NCBI GenBank assembly: GCA_028554795.2
Contig: JAPYKE020000547.1
Coordinates: forward strand, 1 to 64,000
Length of the DNA stretch: 64,000 nucleotides
Origin: Sinohyriopsis cumingii
Taxonomy: Eukaryota; Mollusca; Bivalvia; Unionida; Unionidae
Direction of reading: 5' to 3'
In this document: positions 37,390-53,635 of the stretch, piece by piece
How positions within the stretch are numbered: position 1 is the stretch's first letter
Layout of the letters: every line of letters begins with the position of its first letter
Translations under genes and position numbers: made by a program
Notes under the pieces: generated by a model
Seen by the model: only the letters and a program-made list of their open reading frames with translations
What the model was told of the DNA's origin: nothing
The model's database searches: none

Positions 37390-37960
37390 AATGTTCCATA
37401 GTGACATTGACAACGTACATAAGGGTCCCATGCAGTCTGTTTTAAGTGTGCCATTGTGATATTGCAATCGTACCTAACGATACGTGGTAGTCTGTTTGAA
37501 GTGTTCCATACTGAAAGATAGATTGAACATACGGATTCTGTGTAGTCTATTTGAAGTGTGTCTAGATGATATTGAAATCATAGGGTCCAGTGTAGTCTCT
37601 TTGAAGTGTGGCGCAATGACATTGAAATCGAGTGTCATGTGTTGCCTATTTGAAGCGTGCCATAGTGACATTGAAATCGTAGGGTCACGTGTAGTCTATT
37701 TGAAGAGCATCACAGTGACATCGAAATCGAAGGATCATGTGTAGTCTGTTTGAAGTGTGTCATATTAACATTAAAATCGTAGGGTCCAGTGTAGTCGCTT
37801 TAAAGTTGTTGATTATAGGCATTCATATCGTATGCAAGGATCCAATGTAGTCTGCTTGAAGTGTAAATTAGTGACACTGAGATCATACGTAAAGTTCCTA
37901 TGTCGGCTGCTTTAAGTGTACTAAAGTGACACTAGCATCGTACATAAGGGTCCATTGCAT
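37390..37960. repeat. Minisatellite, unit about 50 bp
   Basis: About eleven copies with GTGTAGTCTATTTGAAGTGT, CATAGTGACATTGAAATCGT and AGGGTCC. Frames on both strands are open through several units without coding bias. Confidence 0.9.
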
Positions 37961-38159
37961 ACAGACCCTTGCATCAACTTATTTATTTCAACAAAGAACC
38001 AGAAAATATAACGCGTTACACAAGTATTGCTTGTTACTTAAATAATAACAAATGTCACCTTTTACTCGGAGAGAACCTTGCTCCATATAAGTATATTATT
38101 ACTGCATTTATTATTTCTACAAACTGCTTAGGCATATCCTGGTTAAGACCGACAAAATC

Positions 38160-40710
38160 ATGACTAACAATATCAGTATGTTCGCGTAATGAGGCTATTC
38201 CCTTCTATGCCATTGAGTGGATTGCGTGTGACAATCGACATGACTAATAAGATCATCTTCAAGGAAGAACTAGCGACAGTTTCTGATCTAAGCAGCATTT
38301 GAAATGCGTTTTGATCTTGACTGGACAGATTCTCATCTAAACTTCCACGGGACGTGTCGGCGCTACACGAACATATTCATCATGTCAATGATGATTTTGC
38401 CTCTGACGATGCAATCCATGTTTTTACAACGTGGCAGACCTTAGCAGCCAGATGCACAATCATAACCCGACCAAGATATCGTGCCTCATCTTAAAAACCC
38501 TGGTCACGATATAGTCGATGACAAACATATGAACAATATACATGCATGAGGTAAGATTTCGTCATGTGAACACCAATTTCATGAAAATTCTATAAATATC
38601 AAAATAAAAAATGGTATCATTGAACTTATTGGCACCCAACTTTATATTTCCGGTAAAACACACAGATTATATTGTAGTGGTATTTACCCCGCGATCAGTG
38701 ATGTCACCAAAAACAGTCCAGTGTTGGTTTGGATATTTTGTCACGATTCTCTTCCGGACAACGTCGACCAGTTTGTTCTACCGTTTGGCAAATGTTATCG
38801 AGATCAGCAGCTACACGAGCAAATGCGTACCGAACCACGTAAATATTTATGTGATATCGGTACTATCGTCCATGAATAAATTTGTGCCAATAGTACCCGA
38901 TATTGATTTTACTGGATTAACAACTTTGAATTTTCCACAAACCCCCATCCGGTGAGTCAGTTGCACATTTAAGATATGTCACTGCGGTAAATCAGATGGC
39001 CTTGAATCGTATACAATGTGAACTAACGCTTGAAATGTGTATACTCACCTATGTTGTCTAACACCACGGATACTCGAGAACCGACTTTTGTCATACATCA
39101 GTCGGCGCTACCCATCTCGGCCCGTGCTATCATCACTGGCAAAACGTAGTTGTTATTCAATTTAGTCAGAGTCAGAGCGGGTTTCCCGTTTGAATCTTGA
39201 CGAAGAATCGCGCGGTAATTGCTTCCCCCAGTATGAATCAGAGTTCAATACATCAGTGCAGTATTAAAGAAGCAGGCCAACTTCGCATGGTCAGCTTTGC
39301 CAACACGGTCATATTTTCCACAGATGAGGATGATCTACGTAAAATACGGCGGAAGTGATGCGCAGATGTTCACGTCGACCCGGTCAACGACGTTGTCTCG
39401 TTTTTGTTCCAAGAAAACCGCGCAGGCACATTTATATTTCATTCAAGAACTGTCTGACGTCGATCTGTTTGAATCTTTCATGGGGTCGGTGATTGCAGGA
39501 AAAAAAACTTCAGCGGACTTTAACAATGAGGTCACTGGATTTAGCAAGTGACTGTACACTGAGTGTGCACTGACTCATTCGTGCATTAATCCATCGATAA
39601 GGTTTGTAGCGACAAGTGACGATTAATTAATAACGATAATTGTAAAAAGAGTAGACGTAGAAATTTACACAAGACTCGACCATATTATTTTGAATACAAC
39701 ACAGAGAAAAAAGTCGGAATGGTATAAATACAATTAAGGCCAATCGTCTTATTGTTTAAAGAATTGATCCGAAATTGTCCCGATTGTGAAACAACCTAGC
39801 AGAAAGGCTATCGATGTTGTCAAGGAAAATGCACTGGCAACTGTCTGAGATCTGGTAGGAAAATAATTGAGATCAATCCGAAATAGGTTTGTGAAGCTTG
39901 TTTCGTCGTAATTAATATCTCCACGAACGCATCCACCTCCACATAAACCAGTTCCGCTCTTCAGCATGTCCACGAGTATCAGATAAATAATAAACGAAGT
40001 AGCTGATTCCCAGCTAACCAGTTAACTTGAGAGTTAATGTCAGCAGCAATACTACCCGTCGATTTATACTGCAGCGTGCGAAACAAGTGACGCGCCTTTA
40101 CAGGCACAATCCATAGACAACATAACTGCAAATTGTGTCGCTGGTTGTGGTTAAAACCCGAGTTAGACAAACGAGCGCACAAGTACGAAAGAAAGGTTAA
40201 AACGTGTATCCGATCCCGCAAATGACATGGACGCGCCTGTGTTTAAAGATGAGACCAAGCGCGATTGTCAATATTATTCTTATGACGCATGTTTGGGTAA
40301 ATAGAACTGCAAGTTCAAGACACTAGCAAATGAATTCTTACGCGGTACTTTTCATTAATCTCGATTGTTCACTCTTGGAAAACAGACTGAAATGGATATA
40401 CGACCTCTGAAAGAAGGGGAATTCTTACAAATGGTGTGACGGCAAACTGCAGCGTGCGATAAATCAGTAACTGGAAAGAAGTCAAGGTGTGCCTGTACAA
40501 TGTTGACGTCTCAACAACAATCCGTTGGAATACCAAACTACAGTGATGATTATTCTTGCAGTGTAGGTCCATTAATGATGTTCGCTATAGATACAAACTA
40601 TATGCTAATAATCGTCAGTATCATCGTAGGATTCTTAAAAATGTTACTGATCATGGAACTACCCCGGTTCATCGACGCCAACGTGGAATTCAACTTGAAG
40701 TGTTGATTCA
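38160..40710 (-). pseudogene. CpG-rich decayed coding-like tract, family unknown
   Basis: CpG dinucleotides are far commoner here than in the flanks. Several separate minus-strand stretches read as ordinary mixed-composition protein rather than the low-complexity peptides seen elsewhere. One small minus-strand frame (39749-39973) includes a likely membrane segment. The tract is broken in several places and no family was recognised. It could be an old virus copy or a relic of a host gene; composition alone cannot decide. Plus-strand frames at 38611-38955, 39297-39551 and 40500-40706 are probably shadows, though the first ends beside a GTGAGT splice-donor sequence. Confidence 0.3.
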
Positions 40711-41834
40711 CTGACAAGCAACATATTTACCATTACCGCGAAACGAACGTGAAATAGCGGGATCAACTGAATAGAGCTCCAACCAATTAAGCCACTAAGT
40801 ACTTAAACGCTAAAAGCTATATGCAACGCTAACCACACTGGTTTCCACACACATACACCTCTTCCGTGTGCTATCATAAAGAAAGATCCATATTATTACT
40901 GGCACGCTCGCCTCTAATAAGATTTATTTTCATGCTGGCAGTATTAAATTTCTCTGTGGTCGAAATAGAGACTACGCATAACTGCGCCCATGGGCACCAA
41001 CTTAGTTGCATTATATAATTTATTATCAGCACGCGTTTCTTATTTTTTTTCCCTACCAGATACGCCCGCGTGCCCGTGTAAATATTCCTGTACATCACAG
41101 CTGTGACCAAACTGCATTTTTGGCTAATATATTTTTGCGTGCGTTTGATTTATCTGGTGTGATTTTTTCTCACGCTGTGTCATTTTTTGTGTGCCCGTGT
41201 GTGATTTTTTCTCGCGAGTGGTCAAACATTTATTCTATCCGTGTATAATTATTTTTGTGCTATTATTTCCCGCATGGTTTGCATTTCTTTTCAGGTTTTA
41301 TAACACATACATAGAGCCATGTTGACGACAACCCTAGATTGGCGTAAATACCAATTTTTGGAAGGTCCGCCCACTCCCCCTCCCATAGCTGATTGTATAC
41401 AACTGTTGAAATGCCATTCATTTTGACAGGTTTAATATCTCAGAGACATATAGGAATAACATGGTGTGGAATAGACGTTTTATGTTTCCGCTAGTTTCAA
41501 ATCACTTTACCACGACATAAAAGAGCGAAGATGCTTGTCTATATACCTCGAACTGGTTAATAAGAAAATTACGTTCGATAACAAATACATAAATAAATTT
41601 AAATCTTTTTATCCAGTTACATTTACTACTTTATAAACACAATAATTAGAAATTCTGAGGAACGACATTTCATCGGTAGCAACGTGGTACAGTCTCTAGT
41701 GACTATCATGTACGACTAATGGTATCTGGATGCAGATGAATACATACGATGCATTGCTTTCATTATTCGTAGAATTGGTGCCACGGATCTTTGATAAAAT
41801 TGCGAGTGACAGTGTGAATACAACCGAACCACTT
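40711..41834. other. Intergenic DNA, nothing recognised
   Basis: Short imperfect repeats of GTGTGATTTTTTCTC near 41150-41215. No gene was seen. Confidence 0.45.
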
Positions 41835-42260
41835 GCAGGTTGACTTGTCATTTATACATTTAGCACAAGTTTTCACTGACGGCTCTAACCTTCTGTTAGA
41901 TCCAGAAGTTGCCCTTATTACATACATTTAGTACAAGTTACATCTGACCGTTCTCACCCCATGTTAAACCCTGATTTTGGAAAGTTACCATGGTTAACTC
42001 ACATCATAACTCTACACAATAGTATTATCCAGCACGGAATAGGAGATGTCAGAGGAATTCAAGCATGGGGTAGAAAATGACATAAGAATTCCTGCGTGGG
42101 ATAGGATACGTCTGAGGAACTCACACTACAAATTTCTAGTTGAAATCAACTACCTAATGTTTGCGGAAGCATAAGAAAATTTAATTAACATAATTGAAGC
42201 ACAAGTGGACTAAAGTTTATGTTGTCAGCATAAGGAAACCTTAATTAAAATAACTGAAGC
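41835..42260. repeat. Cluster of three small tandem duplications
   Basis: Pairs at about 41855-41990 (75-bp unit with ACATTTAGCACAAGTT), 42035-42120 (40-bp unit with GGAATTC and GATAGGA) and 42165-42270 (65-bp unit ending TGAAGCACAAGTG). Each is a different sequence. Confidence 0.6.
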
Positions 42261-42859
42261 ACAAGTGACATTTTGCGTAGATGCTTTTTGGTTGCAGTAA
42301 ACATCAAGGATTCATAGATTTCAGACTAGGATATTAAACCCGCTCTGACAGAATTTGATTTGTATCTCCAAAGTGTTAGTTTCTAACGCGTGTATATGAC
42401 ATCTATTGCACTACAATTATTTTAAGAAAAGATTATATACTTCTAACACATTTAAATTATATTTGATAAAGTTAGAAGCATATCTTGTTCGACGCATTTT
42501 CTAAAGCGTTGTTTGTAAATATCAGACTAATTAAAATTAGTTTAACACTCTTTCCAACATGACCGGATGTTGATGGATAACAGTGACGTCAAAGGTAGTT
42601 GTTTGTTCGTTGATCGATAAGAATATGATTAACTGGGACTTCATGTTGATAATACCCGAACACCAACTCAATGTTTGCTCTCACCTACATATCAAAAAAT
42701 TACCATGTACTTGTTTTTGTCATGTGATGTAAAGAAGGTAAAGAATTACATCGAAATCCACTATTGCTTATAATGTTTGGTTTTAAATGAATCTATTGTC
42801 CATTGAATTTTAATTATAAAAGTATAAATGTACCATATATAGGGTTTGAATATGGAACA

Positions 42860-43325
42860 GATATTCCCAGTAGAGGTAATCATGCAATAGGTTGTGTTGT
42901 GATATTCCCAGTAGGGACAATCGTGCAGTAGGTTTTCTTGTAAAATTCCCAGTAGGGGCAGTCATGCAGTAGGCTGTGTTGTGATATTCCCAGTATGGGT
43001 AATTATGCAGTAGGTTGTGTTGTGATATTGCCAGTTGTTGTTGTTGTTGTAGTGTTTAACTAAAAAGATTTTTCAGCACACGATAGGCTATACATGGCTG
43101 CCAGCATTAATGGTGGAGGAAGAACCCTGGAAAACCCCAGAAAGAACCACCAACCCACGAGAAGCTACTGGCAAGCTTTCTCACATACCCACATTGGCTG
43201 AATCCGAGACTCGAACCCACGCAGACAGAGGTGAGATGGCAATGATCCATAACGGTGAGCGCTTTAGACCACTCGGCCACTCGGAGCCCCGATATTACCG
43301 GTAGGGGAAATCATGCAGTAAGTTA
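42860..43325. repeat. Minisatellite (unit about 41 bp) interrupted by a SINE
   Basis: Units with GATATTCCCAGTAGGGG, AATCATGCAGTAGG and TTGTGTTGT run up to 43034, and one further unit follows the SINE at 43291. The array predates the SINE. Confidence 0.85.
43035..43290 (-). repeat. tRNA-derived SINE, family A, inside a minisatellite
   Basis: Full-length minus-strand copy: head complement ACCACTCGGCCACTCGGAGC, B-box-side GAGACTCGAACCCACG, body GGTGGAGGAAGAACCC, tail complement TTGTTGTTGTTG. Flanks GATATTGCCAG and GATATTACCGG are either a target duplication or consecutive units of the array. Confidence 0.9.
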
Positions 43326-43689
43326 AAAAAGCTCTTGTATGTATTCGGTACAAAAAATTTTTATGTTAGTGTGCGCCGTCAGGTTTGTTAATCAGTAAAA
43401 CAAGAAACACAGGTTGTTAAATAGAAATCAGTTATAGGATACGTGAGGATCACGTGATCAGTAATTACATTCTATACACACAAATACGTTTAGATGCATC
43501 ATTTACAGCAAACACCGTAATTGTGCAACATCGAAATAAATCAGTGATCATATTTTGTATGTACATATTCAATTAATGAAAGCTGGCATCAGCGTCACAA
43601 TTTCTTGGCGTCTGGATTAGCAACATTAAGTATTTTTGAAATATCCGAAGTAGTCAGTGTTTACATTCTAAACACGCATATATGTTCCT

Positions 43690-43722
43690 CTAGGATTCAA
43701 CTTTTTATGGAAATCTTACATC

Positions 43723-43761
<39 letters not shown>

Positions 43762-43920
43762 TTTCCATTTAGGATACATTTCCGTCAAGGATTCAACTAT
43801 TTAAGGAAAGCTTGCAGCCTTATACATACACACATTTCCGTCTAGGATTCAGCTATTTAAGGAAAGCTTACAGTCGTATACATACATACATTTTCCGTCT
43901 AGGATTCAACGTCAAGGAAA
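43690..43920. repeat. Minisatellite, unit about 70 bp, with a (CA)n tract
   Basis: Four copies share TCCGTCTAGGATTCA, TATTTAAGGAAAGCTT and CATACATACA. A pure CA run at about 43724-43760 has grown inside the first unit. Confidence 0.8.
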
Positions 43921-44157
43921 GCTTCAAGTCTACAGCATGAACAATTATACAGTGTCTTAGTGTTCGGGATGAAATGTAACTTTATATGAAATACAGTGAG
44001 AGAGTATCGATCTTTCAGAATTTGCGTCACTGTAGTAATCATTTTCGCCTTGTCTACATTCACCATGAACCTCATTTGCATTGTGTATGAGTTTAGTGTT
44101 AAAATGTTTCAGGTATATTTATAAAAATGAAAATGTTGGAAAATTAGGTTCCAATAA

Positions 44158-44165
44158 ATAAATAA

Positions 44166-44248
<83 letters not shown>
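44158..44248. repeat. (AATA)n(TA)n microsatellite
   Basis: Four AATA units pass into about 39 TA units. Confidence 0.98.
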
Positions 44249-44249
<1 letters not shown>

Positions 44250-44859
44250 CATGCATAATCTTCGCAAATATTGTTATTGTGTGTTATCTAAATGCAAATC
44301 GCCCTTAAATCAATGTTTTTAACAATTTTGACATAATTTACAACATTGCGGCCTTGGTAACAATTAGATAAAGATCTTGTTTCAAGTGACAACACTCACA
44401 AAATGCAACACATAAATTGGTTAGCAGTTGTCACATTGACAGCATCATATAATAATGGGAGACAAAAACAATAGAGGATGGAAAAAATTAAGTTCAGTAA
44501 AGAAAATTATATCCAGATTATTTCTGAGATTAAACATATGATGAAAGTGCAATTTTTGTAGGAAGAGAAATTGCAGAATAACGTTCATTTTCAGGAAATA
44601 AGTTGTTTGCATGAGTTATAAGACTGGAATATGTTGACATGCCTATTCATTCCACAGTCGTAGTAGGTTTTTCCGTTGTGCTGCTGATATCATGCGTTAC
44701 ATTCTTGTTCACTGAATGGGTGGGTGCGATAACAATGGTGATGAACATGTTCTATCCTTATCAGTATTCCCTTTGTAAATAAAGGTGTCAAAACTATTAT
44801 CAACATATGACGATTTTCCTAAACCGTGTCAAACTGCAGTGATAAAAGTTCAACCGCTT
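44249..44859. other. AT-rich intergenic DNA
   Basis: Nothing recognised. Confidence 0.5.
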
Positions 44860-45100
44860 CTTTGTGGCTCATATTTCGATTCCGCAGACAGAAATATGAT
44901 ACCAGTCAGTCGGTGACTCATATTTCGATTCCGCAGAGAGAAATACAAGTCACTCTGTGACTCATGTGTCGATTCCGCAGACAGAAATGCAATTCACTAT
45001 GTAACTCATATGTCGATTTCGCAGGCATAAATACAAGTCACTCTGTGATTCATATGTCGATTCCGTAGACAGAAATTAAAGTCACTTTGTGACTCATGCT
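44860..45100. repeat. Minisatellite, unit about 44 bp
   Basis: About five copies of CACTCTGTGACTCATATGTC, GATTCCGCAGACAGAAAT and ACAAGT. Confidence 0.9.
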
Positions 45101-48316
<3,216 letters not shown>

Positions 48317-48325
48317 CAATATATA

Positions 48326-48559
48326 GGGGCCCCGAGTGGTCGAGTGGTCTAAAGCGCTATCCGTTACGGATCACTGCCATCTCACCTCTGTCTGCGTGGC
48401 TTCGAGACTCGGATTCGGCCAATGTGGGTATGTGAGTAGCTTCTCGTGGGTCGGTGGTTCTTTCTGGGGTTTTCCCAGGTTCTTCCTCCACCATTAATAC
48501 TGGCCGCCATGTATAGCCTATCGTGTGCCTTTAAATGGCGTTGAACCCAACAACAACGT
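48326..48559 (+). repeat. tRNA-derived SINE, family A, best-preserved copy
   Basis: The head has GAGTGGTCGAGTGGTCTAAA and a B-box-like GCTTCGAGACTC. The body has GGTTCTTTCTGGGGTTTTCC, TTCTTCCTCCACCATTAATA and CTGGCCGCCATGTATAGCC. The tail is CAACAACAAC type. A perfect 9-base target duplication CAATATATA flanks it (48317-48325 and 48560-48568). The head resembles a serine/leucine-class tRNA but is not a functional tRNA gene. Confidence 0.92.
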
Positions 48560-48569
48560 CAATATATAT

Positions 48570-49372
48570 TATTATTAATAATATATATTCAAATTTGTGG
48601 TGTCAAAATTGTTTTCAGTGTGCGACATCACAAATTCAAATGCATGATATACATTCGGTTTATAATGTCGTAAAATAATACATCATAAATTCGATTAAAT
48701 GGTATAATCAAACAAAAAAGGAAAATTAAACCAAATGACCGTACCAGCTAAAATGGACAAATTAAATTTTAACTGACCAGTCTATATAACAAAAATACAA
48801 AAATAATGAGCATGATATTATTTTAATCATCAGGTGAAAAATTAGAAACATGAAAATCTTTTTTTATTTATTTATTTATACTTAACATATATCATTCTTT
48901 CGTGGCCTCAAGTATTGACACGGATGCAAAAGTAACTAAATACAAGTCTCATATATATGATATCGGTGGTAAATTAAAATATAATGTAAAGAAGTTGTAA
49001 CTAGCACAAGGAAATAACTAGATGAACGAAATTCCTATATATATATATATATTTATGTCACTGAGCGGTGAGAAAATAACCCTCCGCACTCACCCACCAC
49101 TCCAAAAATAAGGAAATACGTGTATATGTAAAATATGACAAATTCTAATGTTTTGTTTAAAAAAATAAAACAAAAATAAGGAAAGAAAGAAAATTTACAT
49201 TTGCATTCTGTTGAAAATGTTTTTAAAAGATGAGTAGGAGAGGGAAAAATTACTCATCAGCAAATGCGTAAGTTATGAAAACTTCTTGTATGGAGTATCC
49301 AATTGTTGTCCTCTACGATCCATTACGTTATGTAGCCACATACATAATGCCATCATTCCCCCATTTCATACA
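48570..49372. other. AT-rich intergenic DNA
   Basis: Short TA run near 49036. Nothing else was recognised. Confidence 0.5.
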
Positions 49373-49690
49373 CCACTCCGGTGGCCTAATCGTTAGGGCG
49401 TCCGCTTCGGGCTGGAGGTCGTTGATTCGATCCCGGGCCGAGTCATGCCAAAGACTTACATAAATGATACTAACAGCTACTTCGCATGGCACTCAGCATT
49501 AAGAGGCTAGTGTTAGGACTGGTCGGCCTGGTTTCAGGATAATGTGACTGGATGGGACAGCATCCTACATGTCTGCGGCATGATGCCCCAGTGCTAGACA
49601 TCACTATAAGCTGCCACAATGCAGACATCGTAGCGATATGACTGAAATATTGTTAAAGCTACGTTAAAAATTCAAACACACACACACAAT
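49373..49690 (+). repeat. tRNA-derived SINE, family B, well preserved
   Basis: The tRNA-like head has an A-box-like TGGCCTAATCGTTAGGGCG and a B-box-like GATTCGATCCC, and runs into GAGTCATGCCAAAGACTTAC. The body has GACTGGTCGGCC, AATGTGACTGG, GCATGATGCCCCAGTGCTAG and CAGACATCGTAGCGATATGA. It ends in AAAATTCAAACACACAC. It is the best copy of the family also seen at 2296 and 32707. Confidence 0.88.
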
Positions 49691-50155
49691 TTCAATTACT
49701 CAATGTCATGACTGTTCATTTACAATTACACCATACTGGTGATTTTCAATTTTAATTACAATTTCATATAAAGTCTAATCGTAATTAATTACTCAGTTGC
49801 ACCATTTATGATGTAATTGAATGCAAGTCTGAATCGCACAGTAGACTAAGTAAATTCATGTATCTTATCTAAAACGTATCTGTATTGTTTATTCTATATT
49901 AATCCGTATACTATTAGCCTGACACCTGACAGGTAAAATAAGTATACATTCTTTTTTAATTTGAACAATTTGTTTGGAATTAAAAAAGCCAAATATCTTT
50001 GCTTCTGTAACTGACTTATAATTGAGCAATTCCACAAATATAGACCTTCAATTACAATTATAATTATACCATATCGGTGATGCTCAATAAGAATTACAAA
50101 ATAGTGTAATTTTAAGTAATTACTCAATTACATTGTAATTGAACCCAGGTCTACT
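49691..50155. repeat. Diverged pair of AATTACAATTAC-type repeats
   Basis: About 49715-49835 and 50040-50155 share TACAATTA, a CCATAC(T/C)GGTGAT block, TAATTACTCA and TGTAATTGAA. Spacing and divergence suggest two copies of a small interspersed element rather than a recent tandem. Confidence 0.5.
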
Positions 50156-51110
50156 GTACAAATTGTAATGTCATGACAACCTATTCAGGTCATAGTATAC
50201 ATTCTGGTTGTATCCCATAATAGACTGTTGATTAACAAACACAGTATTTGTTTAATATAAAATATTTCTACCTGCTCAGTATATCTAAATATCTGATCTG
50301 GACTGGCTTGGCTAAATATTTTATGTTTTTCTGTTTTTGTTGATATCTCACTTAAAATTAAATGCAAATTGTAATTTTGAACAAAACTGCTATGAATAGA
50401 AATATTAGAAAGTCAAAACGTATACAGACCTATAAAATAACCACAAAAAATAAATAATAAATACCATATACGGTAAAACTTCTATATTGATGGATGAATA
50501 GTTTGTATTTTATAATTAGGTAATAAAAGATATAGTAAGATTAGTTCTATAATATTCCAAATAGCCTTCTAGAGTGTTAACTGCTAACCTGAAAAAATAA
50601 TAATAAGACTGCTGTACTACTTAGTGACATTATACGTTTATATTATGGAGATAAAATACATTAGCAACAAAATGCATATGCACGATTCCTCATTGTTGAA
50701 CTATCCAAATTAGCAAAAGGTTATCTCCCTTTGATAGGCATAATAAGTATTCATAACAAGCATGTTATATGTTTACTAGAAGGAAAGGATGTTGATGATA
50801 AATTATAGTATGTTCAATGAACTTCTGTGATTGGACTGGGGGCCATTGGTGGAAACATTATATCCAAGAAGACGAAACAGAAAAGACCTATGCAAATAGC
50901 ATGTCCTATATTTGATTATGGTTGGCAATGGTATTCTGTTTATAACATTTTATCTGGAACTGTAAGTTAATTTTAAAACAGTATGGTCTGGAGATTCGGG
51001 AGGGTGAGATTCTTGAAGTTTTTAAATATTTTTTGCCAAACTATCTAGAAATGTTGTCCCATGGAGAAAATAAAACAAGAGATACAAACGCTTACATTTT
51101 CTTCAGGGAG
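50156..51110. other. AT-rich intergenic DNA
   Basis: Nothing recognised. Confidence 0.5.
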
Positions 51111-51348
51111 ATGGGGGTTTACCGATAGTTTTCATTATACGATAGACTGTACATGTTGGCCATTATAACTGGTAGAGCAAGAACAAGGGAAAACTGCGAT
51201 AAGAACCACCAACCCACAGGAAGCTAATGGCATGCTGTCTCAAATACCCACAATGGTTGAACCCGAGATTGAAACCCACATGGACAGATAGGACATAGCA
51301 ATGATTCAAAATGAAGTACATTCTTGACCACTCAGCCACCTGGGGGCC
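51111..51348 (-). repeat. tRNA-derived SINE, family A, diverged
   Basis: Minus-strand copy with the complement blocks AAGAACCACCAACCCACAGG and GACCACTCAGCCACCTGGGG. More degraded than the copies at 43035 and 48326. Confidence 0.75.
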
Positions 51349-52854
51349 ATCGCTTGGTACAACAGCTTAGGTTAGAATACTTGCTTCACAAAAAGGATGT
51401 TTTGAAATTAGGATACAAAATGGTTATGATGCTGTAAACCTACATGTTGTGCTGTTCACCTTCAAACGCTGAAGGCAATTCATAATACTGTTAATACAAT
51501 AAATAATGAGAAACATTTTTCACAGATGAACAGTCAGATATAATGAGCTTCAGTTAATTTATATTTTCTGATTACAACACATATAATGGATACAAAGTAT
51601 AAAATGTAAGAATGGAGTTATTAATATAATTTAGGGTGTTACAGACACATACTTTGCTATCACACATTATCATTCTGTGTATGAAATTCGACAAAATACA
51701 AGAAATAGACTTTCTTCAATAAATATTCATATAACTGTGTTGAATCCACATTTGAAAACCAAAAGATATTTTAAAAAAATAATGGATGAGTGGGACTTGC
51801 ATTACCTAATGATGATACTGCCTGCTTGCACAAACCAAGTAAGTGTTCATAGCATGCATGCACATTATGACAAATAAAAGCAGTTTTACTGAGTATTGTT
51901 AGGCGTGACTGGATTGAATACGAAACATGATGATCTCAAAGTTCCCATTGGTCATATGGAGAATTTTTTAAATATGATGTCATGTCCACTCACAAACATT
52001 AAGTAAAGGCCAATGGAATAGGTGTGAAGAAAGCCGATGCTTTGGCTTTCTTAACAAGTAATTGGTCATGCATATGTTGAACACATGTAACTTGAAGACA
52101 TTGTAGAATGTGAATTTAATTCACAGGACAGTTCAAGTGGATGTCGGTAATCGGTGATAATGTGCTGCCCATTCGCAGGTCGTGATTGAAACTTATAAAT
52201 AAGCGCCTTAAAATTCAGTAAATATGAAAATACTTGAATTGATTTAATTCGGACAACACTGAATAGCTTCTCTGGAATAAAAAACACAACGAATTCACAG
52301 TATACTATAGGCAAGGGCTGTATAAGGTACCATTTAGCCACGTTTTGAGCTCCTTTATTTATCAGAACTATAGCTCTTGTTTTTAAGATATTGCCATCTT
52401 TGCATTCAGCCTAGTCACTAAATTGCCAGAAACATTTAGAACAGGCAAATACGTCCAAAGCAATTGCTCTAAGAAACTAATCCTGTCTACCCAGTAAGGA
52501 AATTTGAAATAGACGATAAATGAAGCCTCGTTCACATAAACTGCTGATCACTTTATACTCAATGTGCAACTAGAGCAGTCTATGCATAAAACAATGCGGA
52601 GGTTTTATAATCATAATTTAAAGGGAAATAATGGGCAAGCTAAATTTATTTATGTTGAAACTCTATCAACAAACCTGTACTTGGAACGTACCAATTACAA
52701 CCATATTGTTATGGTACTCTTCCTTACATATTCAAGTTACAGAAGAGTGGAAATATACTAAAAAGCAGTCTGCGCCATTTTTAAAAACAAATAGTGTAGG
52801 TAGGTACATATACTGTTCTCCTATCGTACTTTATACATAAAATGGTCGGTAGCT
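51349..52854. other. AT-rich intergenic DNA, nothing recognised
   Basis: Small frames on both strands have no domain or splice support. Confidence 0.45.
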
Positions 52855-53179
52855 AAATACAGAATGGGAACCAGACTAAGGCGTAAACTAGTCGGGTTAT
52901 TGGTTATTTATCTAATTCAATTGATGGGCCGGAGGTTCCAGTGAACCTGGTATAGTATTAATGTGCCTAGAGCGGGAGCTGTCTGGAATTTTTAGCAGAA
53001 TTTTGCAGCAGACGACAGACAGGAATGGAGAATGCGGAAGTTTACATGCAAACATGACTTTTGTTGAAGTAGTCAGGGTAATACATACTTGTAATGTTGA
53101 TCACCATTTGCAAAAATTGCAGGAAGAGAGTCTATCTCTTTGAAATGTATCTCTTTAAATATTCTTTTTGATACTTTGG

Positions 53180-53320
53180 GTACTGATAGGGCTTCTTGTT
53201 TCCGTCAGTAAAAACGAAAACTATGGGCAACACCCACTCTCATTTTACGAGTTTTTAGAAATTGAGCGGGTATTTTTAATTGTTACTTTTTACTGATATA
53301 AACGAATGCCTATACTGAGC
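53180..53320. repeat. Long imperfect palindrome, copy 1
   Basis: Left arm blocks ACTGATAGGGC, GTTTCC, TCAGTAAAAA and AACACCCACTC pair with right arm blocks GAGCGGGTATT, TTTTTACTGA, TATAAAC and GCCTATACTGA. This gives a stem of about 60 bp per arm with internal loops. Confidence 0.6.
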
Positions 53321-53635
53321 GATGATTGTTTCTCTCTTGCTTTGTATAGCCACTGTTTTAATTCGTCTCAGAATATGAACGTTAAATGCTTCGTATTTCA
53401 CTGGAAAGGCTTATCACTTTTTTCTCTCTCTCTTTACGTAGAATTAATTCTTCATTCGCCAGGCGTTCTATCCTCTATGTAAGTGTTCACTGGTTTTTAA
53501 AATAGAAATTAAATTTACTGTCATTCTTTGTGCATTATTTGATAATTTTACGCATACTATTCCGTTTGTTTTTATCACTTACCGATTTTAAAAACGAAAT
53601 GTATCAAGGCTATGCAAAATATAAAAAATGTTGTC

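Noticed and set aside
38611-38955. Plus-strand exon ending at GTGAGT
   Set aside because: The same tract reads more like protein on the minus strand, and no acceptor or partner exon was found, so it is only mentioned within the decayed tract.
49373-49450. Functional tRNA gene
   Set aside because: A and B boxes are present, but the sequence runs straight into a SINE body and has no closing acceptor stem or terminator.
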